Assembly (NCBI GenBank): GCA_022709485.1
Contig: JAKLIS010000105.1
Span: forward strand, 1 to 5,848
Length of the DNA: 5,848 nucleotides
DNA from: Elusimicrobiota bacterium
GTDB lineage: Bacteria > Elusimicrobiota > Elusimicrobia > F11
Reading direction: 5' to 3'
Shown in pieces: positions 1 to 5,848 of this stretch. Every line of letters starts with the position of its first letter. The first letter of the stretch is position 1. The notes under the pieces are model-generated. The model searched no databases. It was not told the DNA's origin and saw nothing but the letters and a program-made list of their open reading frames with translations. The position numbers were made by a program, and so were the translations under genes.

Positions 1-1
1 C

Positions 2-505
2 GATTTGGAAGGCACTTGGAGCCTCAAAAAAAATAACTACCCATTTTTTATCATCCTGGACGTGTTGGAGCATTTGGAAAATCCGCACAGCCTTTTGGAG
101 AAGGTTCATGATGCCTGTGCCCCGGGGGGAATCGGCATCATTACGGTTCCGGCCTTTAATTCCCTTTTTTCTGATTGGGATGCCCGGCTTGGCCACAAAA
201 GGCGGTATTCCATCGGCCGGTTAAAGGAGGAATGTGAGGCGGCCGGTTTCAAGGTCGTGTGGTCTTCCTATTTTTTTTCTTACGCTTTTCCGATGGCTTA
301 TTTGGAGCGGCGATGGCTGAGGCGCTTTCGCAAAGCAAAAAACCCGGACTTTGCCGCCGATAAAGACATCCTATTTCCCCGAATTCCTGGATTTTTAAAC
401 GCCGCGCTGCGATTTTTGGGTTGGCTGGAGATGGGGCTCTTGAGAATTTTTAAATTGCCCTTTGGAACATCGGTTGTGGCTGTAGTGACCACCGCTGTCC
501 GGTAA
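2..505 (+). CDS. Class I SAM-dependent methyltransferase, C-terminal part (5' truncated by window edge)
   Basis: The open frame runs in from the left edge (first full codon at 2) to a TAA at 503-505, leaving about 167 residues. The visible part has the second half of a class I methyltransferase fold. DVLEHLENP (about residues 20-28) matches the acidic D-x-L-E-H motif after strand 4, APGG (about 40-43) is the turn before strand 5, and ITVPA follows. A later HKRRYS plus LKEECEAAGF segment is typical of the Methyltransf_11/23 group. The glycine-rich SAM-binding motif I must lie upstream of the window. The C-terminal third is rich in aromatic and basic residues (FFSYAFPMAYLERRW) and may touch the membrane, as in methyltransferases encoded beside lipid or glycan glycosyltransferases. 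A TTG at 5 could be read as a start, but the frame is open before it and a start there would remove motif I. The substrate cannot be inferred. The gene converges on the minus-strand operon. Confidence 0.87.
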   Translation, partial: DLEGTWSLKKNNYPFFIILDVLEHLENPHSLLEKVHDACAPGGIGIITVPAFNSLFSDWDARLGHKRRYSIGRLKEECEAAGFKVVWSSYFFSYAFPMAYLERRWLRRFRKAKNPDFAADKDILFPRIPGFLNAALRFLGWLEMGLLRIFKLPFGTSVVAVVTTAVR

Positions 506-536
506 AAGACTTTTCTGGGCGACGGGCCAATTGTCA

Positions 537-559
537 TGCCGAGAATTGTCTGCTCGGCA
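537..559. repeat. Hairpin 1 of a related pair (TGCCGAG / CTCGGCA)
   Basis: TGCCGAG at 537-543 pairs perfectly with CTCGGCA at 553-559 across a 9-base loop. It lies in the convergent intergenic stretch just after the methyltransferase stop. The preceding GTCAT and the stem sequence recall the GTCATTCCCGCG start of the REP-like elements elsewhere in the window. There is no T-run on either side, so it is not a standard intrinsic terminator. It may be a repeat remnant or a Rho-dependent or processing site. Confidence 0.5.
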
Positions 560-578
560 CGAGAATTTTCAGGGAGAG

Positions 579-603
579 GTCCCGAGCAAATGCATCTCGG
601 GAC
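579..603. repeat. Hairpin 2 of a related pair (GTCCCGAG / CTCGGGAC)
   Basis: GTCCCGAG at 579-586 pairs perfectly with CTCGGGAC at 596-603, an 8-bp stem with a 9-base loop. It has the same CCGAG-(9 bases)-CTCGG core as the hairpin 43 bases to its left, so the two look like diverged copies of one element. No T-run follows on either strand. Its position between convergent genes is compatible with transcript 3'-end protection or termination in both directions. Confidence 0.5.
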
Positions 604-688
604 GACGGATTTCGATTGGGATGAGCGATCCGCGGGCCTGGCGTCCTGGATGTTTTTCTGTCGATGTTTTATCGGACAGCTGGCGTTA

Positions 689-2245
689 TTACTTCTCTTC
701 AGAAAAAATCTGAGCTTCAAATGTAAGAAAACGGGCCCCCGACTTCCATTCGTTTTTTCCCAAACCCGCTTTCATCGAAAGATTGGACAACATTTCTTCC
801 AAATCCCAGCCTTGTTCAAGAGGAACCTGGGGAAGAAAAACCGCTTGATAGGGCCCTTTTTGAAGCAAAACCCCGTGCCAGCCGGGAACAATGTTTTCGT
901 ATGTGGAGACTTCTTTCAACGGACTTAAAACAGAGATCTCAATGTGGATATCGTCTAATTCATCGGGAGTAACGGGCAAAAACCGTGAATCCCTTGCGCA
1001 TGAATTAATGGCGTTATCAATCACGCCTTTGAAAAGGGGTTCTTGCCCCTGAATGGTCCCGATACAGCCCCGAAGATCGCCCTTTTCTTTTAGAGTCACA
1101 AACACGCCCAAGTTTTTTTTAAGTCCCTCGCTCATCGGTTTTTTTAACTTTGTTACGTCAAAAACCTTTTTTTCCTTTACGTACGTTTCGATTGTTTTTC
1201 TCGCGAGAGAAATTAATTCCTTTTGTTCTGAAGCGCTCAACATCTCTTTTTGGCGGATCTCAAATTCAGAATTGAGGGTTTTTACCGGCGGCGGGATTTG
1301 GCCGGGATTTTCCTGTGAAAAAAGAATAGAGGCATAACTCACGGAACTCTCCCAATCTCCGGTGATGTCCCCGGACCGGTAATATCGAAGGAGAGTCCCT
1401 TTCGCCCCTGAGGGAAGCGCTTTAAGGAGCACCGATATGGGATTTCTGCCGCAGATGGTGGCGCCGGTTTTTTCACATTCTTGAAAAAATCCGTCGGCCT
1501 CTGCGGCCAAAATATTTTTAATGGCGGCTTTGTCAATTTGTTCGATGGCGGAGGGAATATTTTGTTCAGACGGCACGAAGTCAAAGCGGCGGCCGTAATG
1601 AGTGAAGTCTGAGCTGGCCACCAAGAGAGTGTCGGGTCCTAGAATTTTTTTAATTTCGTCAGCCATGGCCTGAACATCCTTGGGTCTCAGGGATCCCACC
1701 GCCAGAGGCACAATTTTAAATCCTTTTTTTAAAACTACCTGAAGGAAAGGCAGTTGGATTTCAATGGAGTGTTCCCGCGCGTGAATTTGAGAATCGGCTT
1801 TAAATAAGGGGCTTTTAAGAAGTTTCCCGCAGGCCTCTTTATCAACTTCCATAATCCCCAAGGGTGTTTCAAAAAAATCCGCTCCAGGCACAGCCGCTCC
1901 GTTCAAAGGAATTTGATGGCTTAAACCCATAATAACAACCCGTTTAAAATCTAAATTTTCGACGGCCTTATAACCGTAAGCGGCCGCTTGGCCCGAGTAA
2001 ATATAACCGGCATGGGGAACGATGAGCCCCAAGGGTTTTTCTGATAGTCGGACTTCCCCGACGCGATCCAAGTAGAGATCAATGCGTTTTTTGAGTTTTT
2101 GGGGATCGGCGGGAAACCATTCTCCGGCCAAGGCGCTTTTCCGGATTGAACCGGGATCGGATCCGAGGCCGCTCAAGGGGTTAAAAACGAACGCCGCCAT
2201 GGGAGCCATTCGGGACAATTTTAAAAGTCCCCGCCGGATCTTCAT
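689..2245 (-). CDS. MEMO-AMMECR1 fusion (AmmeMemoRadiSam system proteins B and A in one chain) with Tat-like N-terminus
   Basis: This 518-residue protein joins two domains that are usually separate proteins. Residues about 33-312 are a MEMO domain, of the class III extradiol dioxygenase-like fold: VPHAGYIYSG (H78), GLSH (H110), REHSIEIQLPF (H158), SSDFTHYG (H216) and CGRNPI (C265). H78, H110 and C265 match the H49, H81 and C244 metal ligands of human MEMO1, with the first two at the same 32-residue spacing. Residues about 334-515 are an AMMECR1 domain with its hallmark LRGCIG at 391-396 and RDSRF at 418-422. The family's reaction is unknown; MEMO proteins bind copper or iron. The N-terminus, MKIRRGLLKL then a moderately hydrophobic stretch to about residue 28, resembles a twin-arginine signal (RRxFLK-like RRGLLK) and precedes the MEMO domain, so export is possible. 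The start overlaps the upstream stop as ATGA. Shine-Dalgarno pairing is weak, so translation is probably coupled. No radical SAM partner is in the window. Confidence 0.93.
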   Translation of the reverse strand: MKIRRGLLKLSRMAPMAAFVFNPLSGLGSDPGSIRKSALAGEWFPADPQKLKKRIDLYLDRVGEVRLSEKPLGLIVPHAGYIYSGQAAAYGYKAVENLDFKRVVIMGLSHQIPLNGAAVPGADFFETPLGIMEVDKEACGKLLKSPLFKADSQIHAREHSIEIQLPFLQVVLKKGFKIVPLAVGSLRPKDVQAMADEIKKILGPDTLLVASSDFTHYGRRFDFVPSEQNIPSAIEQIDKAAIKNILAAEADGFFQECEKTGATICGRNPISVLLKALPSGAKGTLLRYYRSGDITGDWESSVSYASILFSQENPGQIPPPVKTLNSEFEIRQKEMLSASEQKELISLARKTIETYVKEKKVFDVTKLKKPMSEGLKKNLGVFVTLKEKGDLRGCIGTIQGQEPLFKGVIDNAINSCARDSRFLPVTPDELDDIHIEISVLSPLKEVSTYENIVPGWHGVLLQKGPYQAVFLPQVPLEQGWDLEEMLSNLSMKAGLGKNEWKSGARFLTFEAQIFSEEK

Positions 2246-2934
2246 CGGAGTCTTTTTTCCAGCTTCGAAATTTCGGTTCTGGCTTTAGAATGGTAATTCC
2301 AGGCTTTGGGATCGGCTAGAATAATTCTCCAGATGGCGATGGAGTCCTCAATTTTCCCTTCGTCGGCGGAGCTTCTGGCCACCATGGCTTTAACCACCAC
2401 CGGGCAATCCGGCTGAGTAACGGCGATTTTGAGTTGTTCAAACATTTTCTCAAGCTGATTTTTCTGTTTATAAATGATCCCCGCTGCGAACAGATGCAAA
2501 GGCCAATAGCGGGGGTTGTACTCAAGTCCTTCCTTTAAAATATCAAGGGCCTCTTGGGGCCGGTTGATGACTTTAATCCATGCCAATAAACTCGCGCCAA
2601 AAATATACGCTTGGGTGTAATAGGGATCCATTCGGGTGACTCGAAGGGTTAAGTCTTTCACCAAATCAAACTTGTTGGGGGACTGTTCATCAAAAATCCC
2701 TGGGCCCCCCACATATTGCAAGAGTTGTATCCAGGCCACATCTGCCGCGAGGCCTCGAAATCCAAAGAGGATAAATGAGATATCCTGTATGCCTGTGTGT
2801 TTTACCTGGAGGGCGTCAAAATGCGGGAAAGGCAGGGTGTAAAGTTTCTGGACGCGATGATTTGAAACAAGCACCCCGGCAAATAAACATAAAGACAAAA
2901 AAAGCCCCATGTTTTGGCGAAAAATTTTCTTCAT
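2242..2934 (-). CDS. Membrane-anchored TPR-like protein
   Basis: The 230-residue product starts with a short basic stretch and one hydrophobic segment (about residues 8-25), best read as an uncleaved membrane anchor or signal, with the rest facing the periplasm. A FRGLAADVAWIQLLQYVG segment (59-76) follows. From about residue 90 onward there are helical pairs with TPR-type spacing: TRMDPYYTQAYIFGASLL, then PQEALDILKEGLEYNPRYWPLHLFAAGIIY, then a third pair near 160-190 and a last one near 192-225. Such repeats usually bind other proteins. I do not recognise a named family. The ATG shares one base with the permease stop (TAATG) and has a good GGGAG ribosome site 5 bases upstream. The stop overlaps the MEMO-AMMECR1 start by 4 bp. 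This places it as a partner of both the ABC transporter and the MEMO fusion, perhaps as an adaptor; that role is inferred. Confidence 0.85.
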   Translation of the reverse strand: MKKIFRQNMGLFLSLCLFAGVLVSNHRVQKLYTLPFPHFDALQVKHTGIQDISFILFGFRGLAADVAWIQLLQYVGGPGIFDEQSPNKFDLVKDLTLRVTRMDPYYTQAYIFGASLLAWIKVINRPQEALDILKEGLEYNPRYWPLHLFAAGIIYKQKNQLEKMFEQLKIAVTQPDCPVVVKAMVARSSADEGKIEDSIAIWRIILADPKAWNYHSKARTEISKLEKRLR

Positions 2935-3701
2935 TAAAACTCCCGTCTAGAAAATAACCAGCTGGACAATAGAAGCGCCGTTCCGATATAGCAAACGGTG
3001 TAAAGGCTCATCCATCCAAACCAGGCGGGCGGCGGAGTTTGGATCGCTTGCCAAAAATCCCGGTAGTTGTAGTAACTGAAATTGGGCGCTATTTGTTGAA
3101 CGGTCCAGAGAGCGGCTTTCATCAGCGGATTGGCCGATTTTTCGGCCATAAACTGGAGTTCGCTGGAGAAATGGCCGAGGACCCAGAGGAAACCGGTGAA
3201 TGACATTGCGGAGGCGCTGGAAGTGGTGCTCAAAGAAAGAAATAACGCCAATGAACCGATGACCCCGATTTTGGCCATGGATGCGAGGAGTGAAATAAGA
3301 TACGAATTATTCCAGACCCAGCCTTTCAAAAAAAGAATGAGCAAATGGAATCCGCTCATCAGGATCATCGCGGCGAAAAGAGCGAGAAGCGTGCCCAGAT
3401 ACCGCCCCAAAATATATTGCCATCTTTCGATGGGATGGCTAAGCACCAGATAAATACTGCGAGTTTCCATTTCCGTCAAAACAAGGTTGACAGTTATAAA
3501 GATGACGGCCATCAGGGAAATGAACTCGATTCCCGCTTGCCCCACATTCAAAATCATTCGGAGTTGCTGGTCCATCGCCAACGTTGAAATGACCAAAGCG
3601 CTTCCAATCAAGATTCCACAGAACAAAAGGAAAGATAAAAACACCCGGTTCCGAATATGTTCTTTCACTGTGTAATAGATAACAGCCAGTAATCCGTCCA
3701 T
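2934..3701 (-). CDS. ABC-2 type transporter permease (NosY-like)
   Basis: This hydrophobic protein of about 255 residues has six likely membrane spans at roughly 21-42, 55-76, 98-125, 135-157, 162-179 and 230-250. A cytoplasmic segment after span 2, EMETRSIYLVLSHPIERW then QYILGRYLG (77-103), is the typical ABC-2/NosY motif (E-x-E-T-x-(S/T)-x-x-x-x-L-S-x-P-I-x-R-x-x-Y-x-x-G). The long loop before the last span (about 180-228) probably faces the periplasm. With the ATPase encoded upstream it should form an inner-membrane ABC-2 complex; the substrate is unknown. The frame can also start at 3710, but the AGGAG ribosome site there abuts that ATG with no spacing, whereas the ATG at 3701 sits 9 bases downstream, so I chose 3701. 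Its stop overlaps the next gene by one base. An element-rich gap of about 120 bp separates it from the ATPase gene. Confidence 0.9.
   Translation of the reverse strand: MDGLLAVIYYTVKEHIRNRVFLSFLLFCGILIGSALVISTLAMDQQLRMILNVGQAGIEFISLMAVIFITVNLVLTEMETRSIYLVLSHPIERWQYILGRYLGTLLALFAAMILMSGFHLLILFLKGWVWNNSYLISLLASMAKIGVIGSLALFLSLSTTSSASAMSFTGFLWVLGHFSSELQFMAEKSANPLMKAALWTVQQIAPNFSYYNYRDFWQAIQTPPPAWFGWMSLYTVCYIGTALLLSSWLFSRREF
2940..2944 (-). promoter_or_regulatory. Ribosome binding site of the TPR-like gene
   Basis: The minus strand reads GGGAG followed by TTTTA and then ATG, so the Shine-Dalgarno sequence sits 5 bases before the start and inside the last codons of the permease gene. It supports the TAATG stop-start overlap as the true junction. 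Confidence 0.65.
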
Positions 3702-3710
3702 AAAATTCAT

Positions 3711-3715
3711 CTCCT
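3711..3715 (-). promoter_or_regulatory. Ribosome binding site of the permease gene (decides the start)
   Basis: The minus strand reads AGGAG immediately followed by ATG AAT TTT ATG. Zero spacing to the first ATG is unsuitable for initiation, while 9 bases to the second is within the usual range. This strong site also shows the permease gene can initiate independently despite the repeat-filled gap upstream. Confidence 0.6.
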
Positions 3716-3727
3716 ATAAATTCAGAG

Positions 3728-3746
3728 CGTCATTGCGCGAAAGCGG
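3728..3746. repeat. Degenerate REP-like copy
   Basis: CGTCATTGCGCGAAAGCGG matches the repeat at the right end of the window (CGTCATTCCCGCGAAAGCGG) apart from one substitution and one missing base in the CCC run. The right arm does not complete the GGGAAT stem. It lies between the ATPase and permease genes, about 25 bases from a second element of the same type. Confidence 0.55.
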
Positions 3747-3771
3747 CTGTCACAAACCGCCAGTTACAAAT

Positions 3772-3820
3772 CGTCATTCCCGCGAAACCTGCCCGACGGG
3801 CAGGTTTCGCGGGGGCGACG
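3772..3820. repeat. REP-like near-perfect palindrome inside the operon
   Basis: CCCGCGAAACCTGCCCG at 3779-3795 is the exact reverse complement of 3797-3813, around a single central A at 3796. Flanking CGTC (3772-3775) pairs with GACG (3817-3820) across a short weak bulge. The left end, CGTCATTCCCGCGAAA, is identical to the element at 5811, so this is a long-stem member of the same family. It sits 4 bases beyond the ATPase stop. No T-run follows in the minus-strand transcript, so it is not a classic terminator. In that transcript it would form a very stable hairpin that could protect the upstream mRNA or lower expression of the downstream genes. Confidence 0.75.
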
Positions 3821-3824
3821 GGTT

Positions 3825-4592
3825 TTATGAAAATTTTAATGAACCGATGCTTTCGGTTCTTTGAGCGGTGGTGGTGAATATTTTCTCTAATTTTCCCTCA
3901 GCGCCCGCCCATTCCCGGCTTTCGGAAATCATCGCCAGCCGTCCGCCCGTTAATATGGCAATGCGATCGCAAACCTTTTCAACTTCAGAAATATTATGGG
4001 AAGACAAAAAGACCGTTTTCCCTTGGGATTTTAGCCAGAGAATGAGTTGTCTCACCTCTAATATGGCGAGTGGATCAAGGCCCGTGATGGGCTCATCCAT
4101 AATTAATATATCCGGATTGTGAATCAAGGCTTGCGCCATACTGATTCGCTGAACCATCCCTTTAGAATACTCTCCGATTCTTTTGTCGGCATTTTGCGAC
4201 ATTCCGACCTTTTCAAGGATGTCTCCGACGGCTTTTTTTCTAATTTTTGAGGGGACTTTAGAGAGTTTGGCGAAAATATTCACGGCTTCCCGGCCTGTTA
4301 AATATTTATTGATGTACGCCGCTTCGGGCAAATAACCGATTTGGCGTAAAACGGATAAATCCGGCATGGTTTGGCCCGCCACGGTCACCTGGCCTCGGGT
4401 GGGGAAAAGAAGACCCAAAAGAAGCTTGATGGTGGTGGTTTTTCCGGCCCCGTTTAAACCCAAAAGGCCAAAAACCTCTCCTTTTTTCACGTCCAAGGTT
4501 AGATCCTGGATTCCGATGGCGAGTTTCACCCGACCCAAATGCGATTTCCGAAATATTTTTGTGGCATTGTTAAGTTGAATAATAGGATTCAT
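3825..4592 (-). CDS. ABC transporter ATP-binding protein (ABC-2 exporter type)
   Basis: This 255-residue nucleotide-binding subunit has all the expected motifs in order: Walker A GLNGAGKTT (45-53), a YLPE segment in the Q-loop position (87-90), signature YSKGMVQRI (142-150), Walker B DILIMDEP (161-168) with catalytic E167, D-loop GLDP (171-174) and H-loop histidine H199 in SSHN. Length and motif style match the single-domain ATPases paired with ABC-2 permeases (NosF/CcmA type). It should hydrolyse ATP on the cytoplasmic face of the membrane to drive the permease encoded next. Glutamate in the Q-loop position (YLPE) instead of glutamine is common in this subfamily. The ATG overlaps the upstream TGA by 4 bp (ATGA), and an AAGGA site lies about 10 bases before it. 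The product ends with a short tail after about residue 225, as is usual for the group. The transported substrate is not indicated. Confidence 0.95.
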   Translation of the reverse strand: MNPIIQLNNATKIFRKSHLGRVKLAIGIQDLTLDVKKGEVFGLLGLNGAGKTTTIKLLLGLLFPTRGQVTVAGQTMPDLSVLRQIGYLPEAAYINKYLTGREAVNIFAKLSKVPSKIRKKAVGDILEKVGMSQNADKRIGEYSKGMVQRISMAQALIHNPDILIMDEPITGLDPLAILEVRQLILWLKSQGKTVFLSSHNISEVEKVCDRIAILTGGRLAMISESREWAGAEGKLEKIFTTTAQRTESIGSLKFS

Positions 4593-5722
4593 TTAAAAAA
4601 TATCCTTCCCAATTTTAGAATGGCCGCCACCATAAGGAAAAGGGCGGCAAAACGCGCGTGTGTTTGACAAACAGTGGTCGCCATTGATTCCGTCAGTCGG
4701 CGTTGCCTTCGGTGATAAGCCCAAAAGACGGCCAGAATAACAGATCCCGTGAGAAAGGAAAAAAGAATAACACCGGATAAAAAAGCCGCTTGGGAGGTTC
4801 CAAAAATGTCTGCGGGGATTTGAAGTTCACCGAATTCATATTTCCAAATTCCGCCCCAGAGATTTGATCCCGCCAAAGCCAAAATGCCCCAAATAACCCG
4901 GGGCCATTTAAACACGGCGGGCGCCGCCATAGCCAAAATGAGGAGCCACGGAAGAGATGCGTTATATTTAATCCATCCAAAGGGAAGGACTCCAACCATA
5001 AGTGCGAAGGTCGTCAAAAGGGTTTTTTTGTCGGGAAGAAAGAGGAAAAGGGCCAATATAAATAGGGCAAAAGCGACGGCATGGCTCCCGCCTCCAAGGC
5101 CGGCCAAAAAACTTTCCGAAATGAAGGTTGATCTCGGAACCAGATTGGGTTCTATGGGGATGGAAAGATCCGGTTTTTGAATTGGAACTCTTATAACGGG
5201 TTTTTTGTGGCCAATAATGGAGATAAGGCAGGCGAATTCTTTATCGGGCTCTTTTTCCAAGCCCGTCAAGTGATCCGATCCATGAGATTTAGATTCGGAC
5301 TCCCAATAGTCCTTAAAAAATTCGAATTTTCCGGTTAAAGTGGCTGCTCCCTGGCTCATTGGATAATTCATCTCGAAAAAAACATTGGATTCGTCCGGCC
5401 GGAATGGTTCTTCCGCCAAACGAGCATTTTTTATTTGGCCATGTAACGGTTGGCCGTCGGCCCAAAGTTGCATATAGGAATTGATGAATTTTTCCGCCCG
5501 GAGTTTGACGTCTTCCGGCCAGCGAGACGCCAAAGGAACCGTTGATCCCAACAACTCATCCGCCCAGTAAATAGAGTTTGATTTTATAAAGGCCGTGATT
5601 TCCGTGGGCTCAAAGCGAAGCCTGATATCGACGGGAGAAATCGGGTAATCATGGGAGAAAACAGGGAGGGCTAAAAAAGTTAGAGAAAAAATAAATAAGA
5701 AAGTCGCGCCTATTTGTCTCAT
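4589..5722 (-). CDS. Signal-peptide, multi-span membrane protein resembling a degenerate HupE/UreJ-type protein
   Basis: The 377-residue product starts with a signal peptide (hydrophobic core 5-20, likely cut after VFS at 23, giving a mature end HDYPISP). About 170 residues of predicted periplasmic domain follow, and then about six membrane spans (roughly 214-230, 233-252, 256-270, 276-290, 310-336, 355-372). This layout, and the segment FLAGLGGGSHAVAFALFILAL at the first span (205-225), recall HupE/UreJ_2 proteins, where that position reads like HILxGxDHxxF. Most of the conserved histidine and aspartate residues are missing here, only H214 remaining, so nickel or cobalt transport cannot be assumed. 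It is the first gene of the run and its stop overlaps the ATPase start (ATGA). No clear Shine-Dalgarno sequence precedes the ATG; the start is supported by the signal peptide beginning there. It could instead be an unrelated accessory subunit of the ABC transporter. Confidence 0.75.
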   Translation of the reverse strand: MRQIGATFLFIFSLTFLALPVFSHDYPISPVDIRLRFEPTEITAFIKSNSIYWADELLGSTVPLASRWPEDVKLRAEKFINSYMQLWADGQPLHGQIKNARLAEEPFRPDESNVFFEMNYPMSQGAATLTGKFEFFKDYWESESKSHGSDHLTGLEKEPDKEFACLISIIGHKKPVIRVPIQKPDLSIPIEPNLVPRSTFISESFLAGLGGGSHAVAFALFILALFLFLPDKKTLLTTFALMVGVLPFGWIKYNASLPWLLILAMAAPAVFKWPRVIWGILALAGSNLWGGIWKYEFGELQIPADIFGTSQAAFLSGVILFSFLTGSVILAVFWAYHRRQRRLTESMATTVCQTHARFAALFLMVAAILKLGRIFFK

Positions 5723-5810
5723 GGCCGATCATTTTAAGAAAAAGAAGGGGTCAAGTCGCTACATGCCTCATTTTTACCAGTCTGAATAGGTGCCGGTACT
5801 GCAACTTCCC

Positions 5811-5838
5811 CGTCATTCCCGCGAAAGCGGGAATCTAG
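5811..5838. repeat. REP-like hairpin element
   Basis: CGTC is followed by ATTCCCGC (5815-5822), a GAAA loop (5823-5826) and GCGGGAAT (5827-5834): a perfect 8-bp stem with a GNRA-type tetraloop, then CTAG. This is the well-known dispersed form CGTCATTCCCGCGAAAGCGGGAATC seen in many bacterial genomes. It lies about 90 bases upstream of the first operon gene. It may end or protect a transcript from a neighbouring gene outside the window. Confidence 0.7.
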
Positions 5839-5848
5839 GTTTTCAACC

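Noticed and set aside
658..679. Stem-loop CTGTCGAT / ATCGGACAG just past the MEMO-AMMECR1 stop, as an intrinsic terminator
   Set aside because: The stem has a one-base bulge. In the minus-strand transcript it is followed by A residues rather than U, and the plus strand has no T-run after it. It may contribute to ending transcription but does not meet the standard pattern.
298..720. Minus-strand open frame of 140 codons
   Set aside because: It is antisense to the methyltransferase and crosses both hairpins. Its composition is low in hydrophobic order with no domain signal.
536..928. Plus-strand open frame of 130 codons
   Set aside because: It runs through the antisense of the MEMO-AMMECR1 3' end, has no ribosome site and no recognisable domain. 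It is a shadow of the real gene.
3728..3820. Short repeats as a CRISPR fragment
   Set aside because: The two copies differ in length and structure, have no uniform spacer, and match a dispersed REP-like element instead.
5731..5754. Promoter for the operon: TTGACC (5749-5754) with TTAAAAT (5731-5737) on the minus strand
   Set aside because: The spacer is only 11 bases and the -10-like element lies about 8 bases from the ATG. No better-spaced pair was found in 5723-5848, so the promoter may lie outside the window.

Overview
The window shows a compact bacterial gene arrangement. One gene, truncated by the window edge, lies on the plus strand at the left. A run of five genes on the minus strand fills the rest (5722 down to 689). 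Signal peptides, an ABC-2 exporter and hairpin-type intergenic repeats of the CGTCATTCCCGCGAAAGCGG kind suggest a Gram-negative bacterium. That repeat and a MEMO-AMMECR1 fusion would fit a deltaproteobacterial or candidate-phylum genome such as Omnitrophota, but nothing here fixes the taxon.

Layout: (1) 2-505, plus strand, the C-terminal part of a class I SAM-dependent methyltransferase. (2) 506-688, a convergent intergenic stretch with two related hairpins sharing a CCGAG/CTCGG core and a third, imperfect stem-loop. (3) Five minus-strand genes in transcription order: a signal-peptide and multi-membrane-span protein resembling a degenerate HupE/UreJ-type protein (5722-4589); an ABC transporter ATPase (4592-3825); its ABC-2 permease (3701-2934); a membrane-anchored TPR-like protein (2934-2242); and a MEMO-AMMECR1 fusion with a twin-arginine-like N-terminus (2245-689). 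(4) 5723-5848, upstream of the operon, with a REP-like hairpin near the right edge.

The minus-strand genes are tightly coupled. The HupE-like and ATPase genes overlap by 4 bp (ATGA), the permease and TPR-like genes by 1 bp (TAATG), and the TPR-like and MEMO genes by 4 bp (ATGA). The one break is a gap of about 120 bp between ATPase and permease, filled by REP-like palindromes. The ATPase and permease probably form a NosFY-type ABC-2 transporter. The co-transcribed HupE-like protein, TPR-like protein and MEMO-AMMECR1 fusion suggest one envelope-associated function, possibly involving metal or redox chemistry because MEMO proteins carry a conserved metal site. The radical SAM partner that usually accompanies AMMECR1 and MEMO is not in the window. 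The actual function is unknown.
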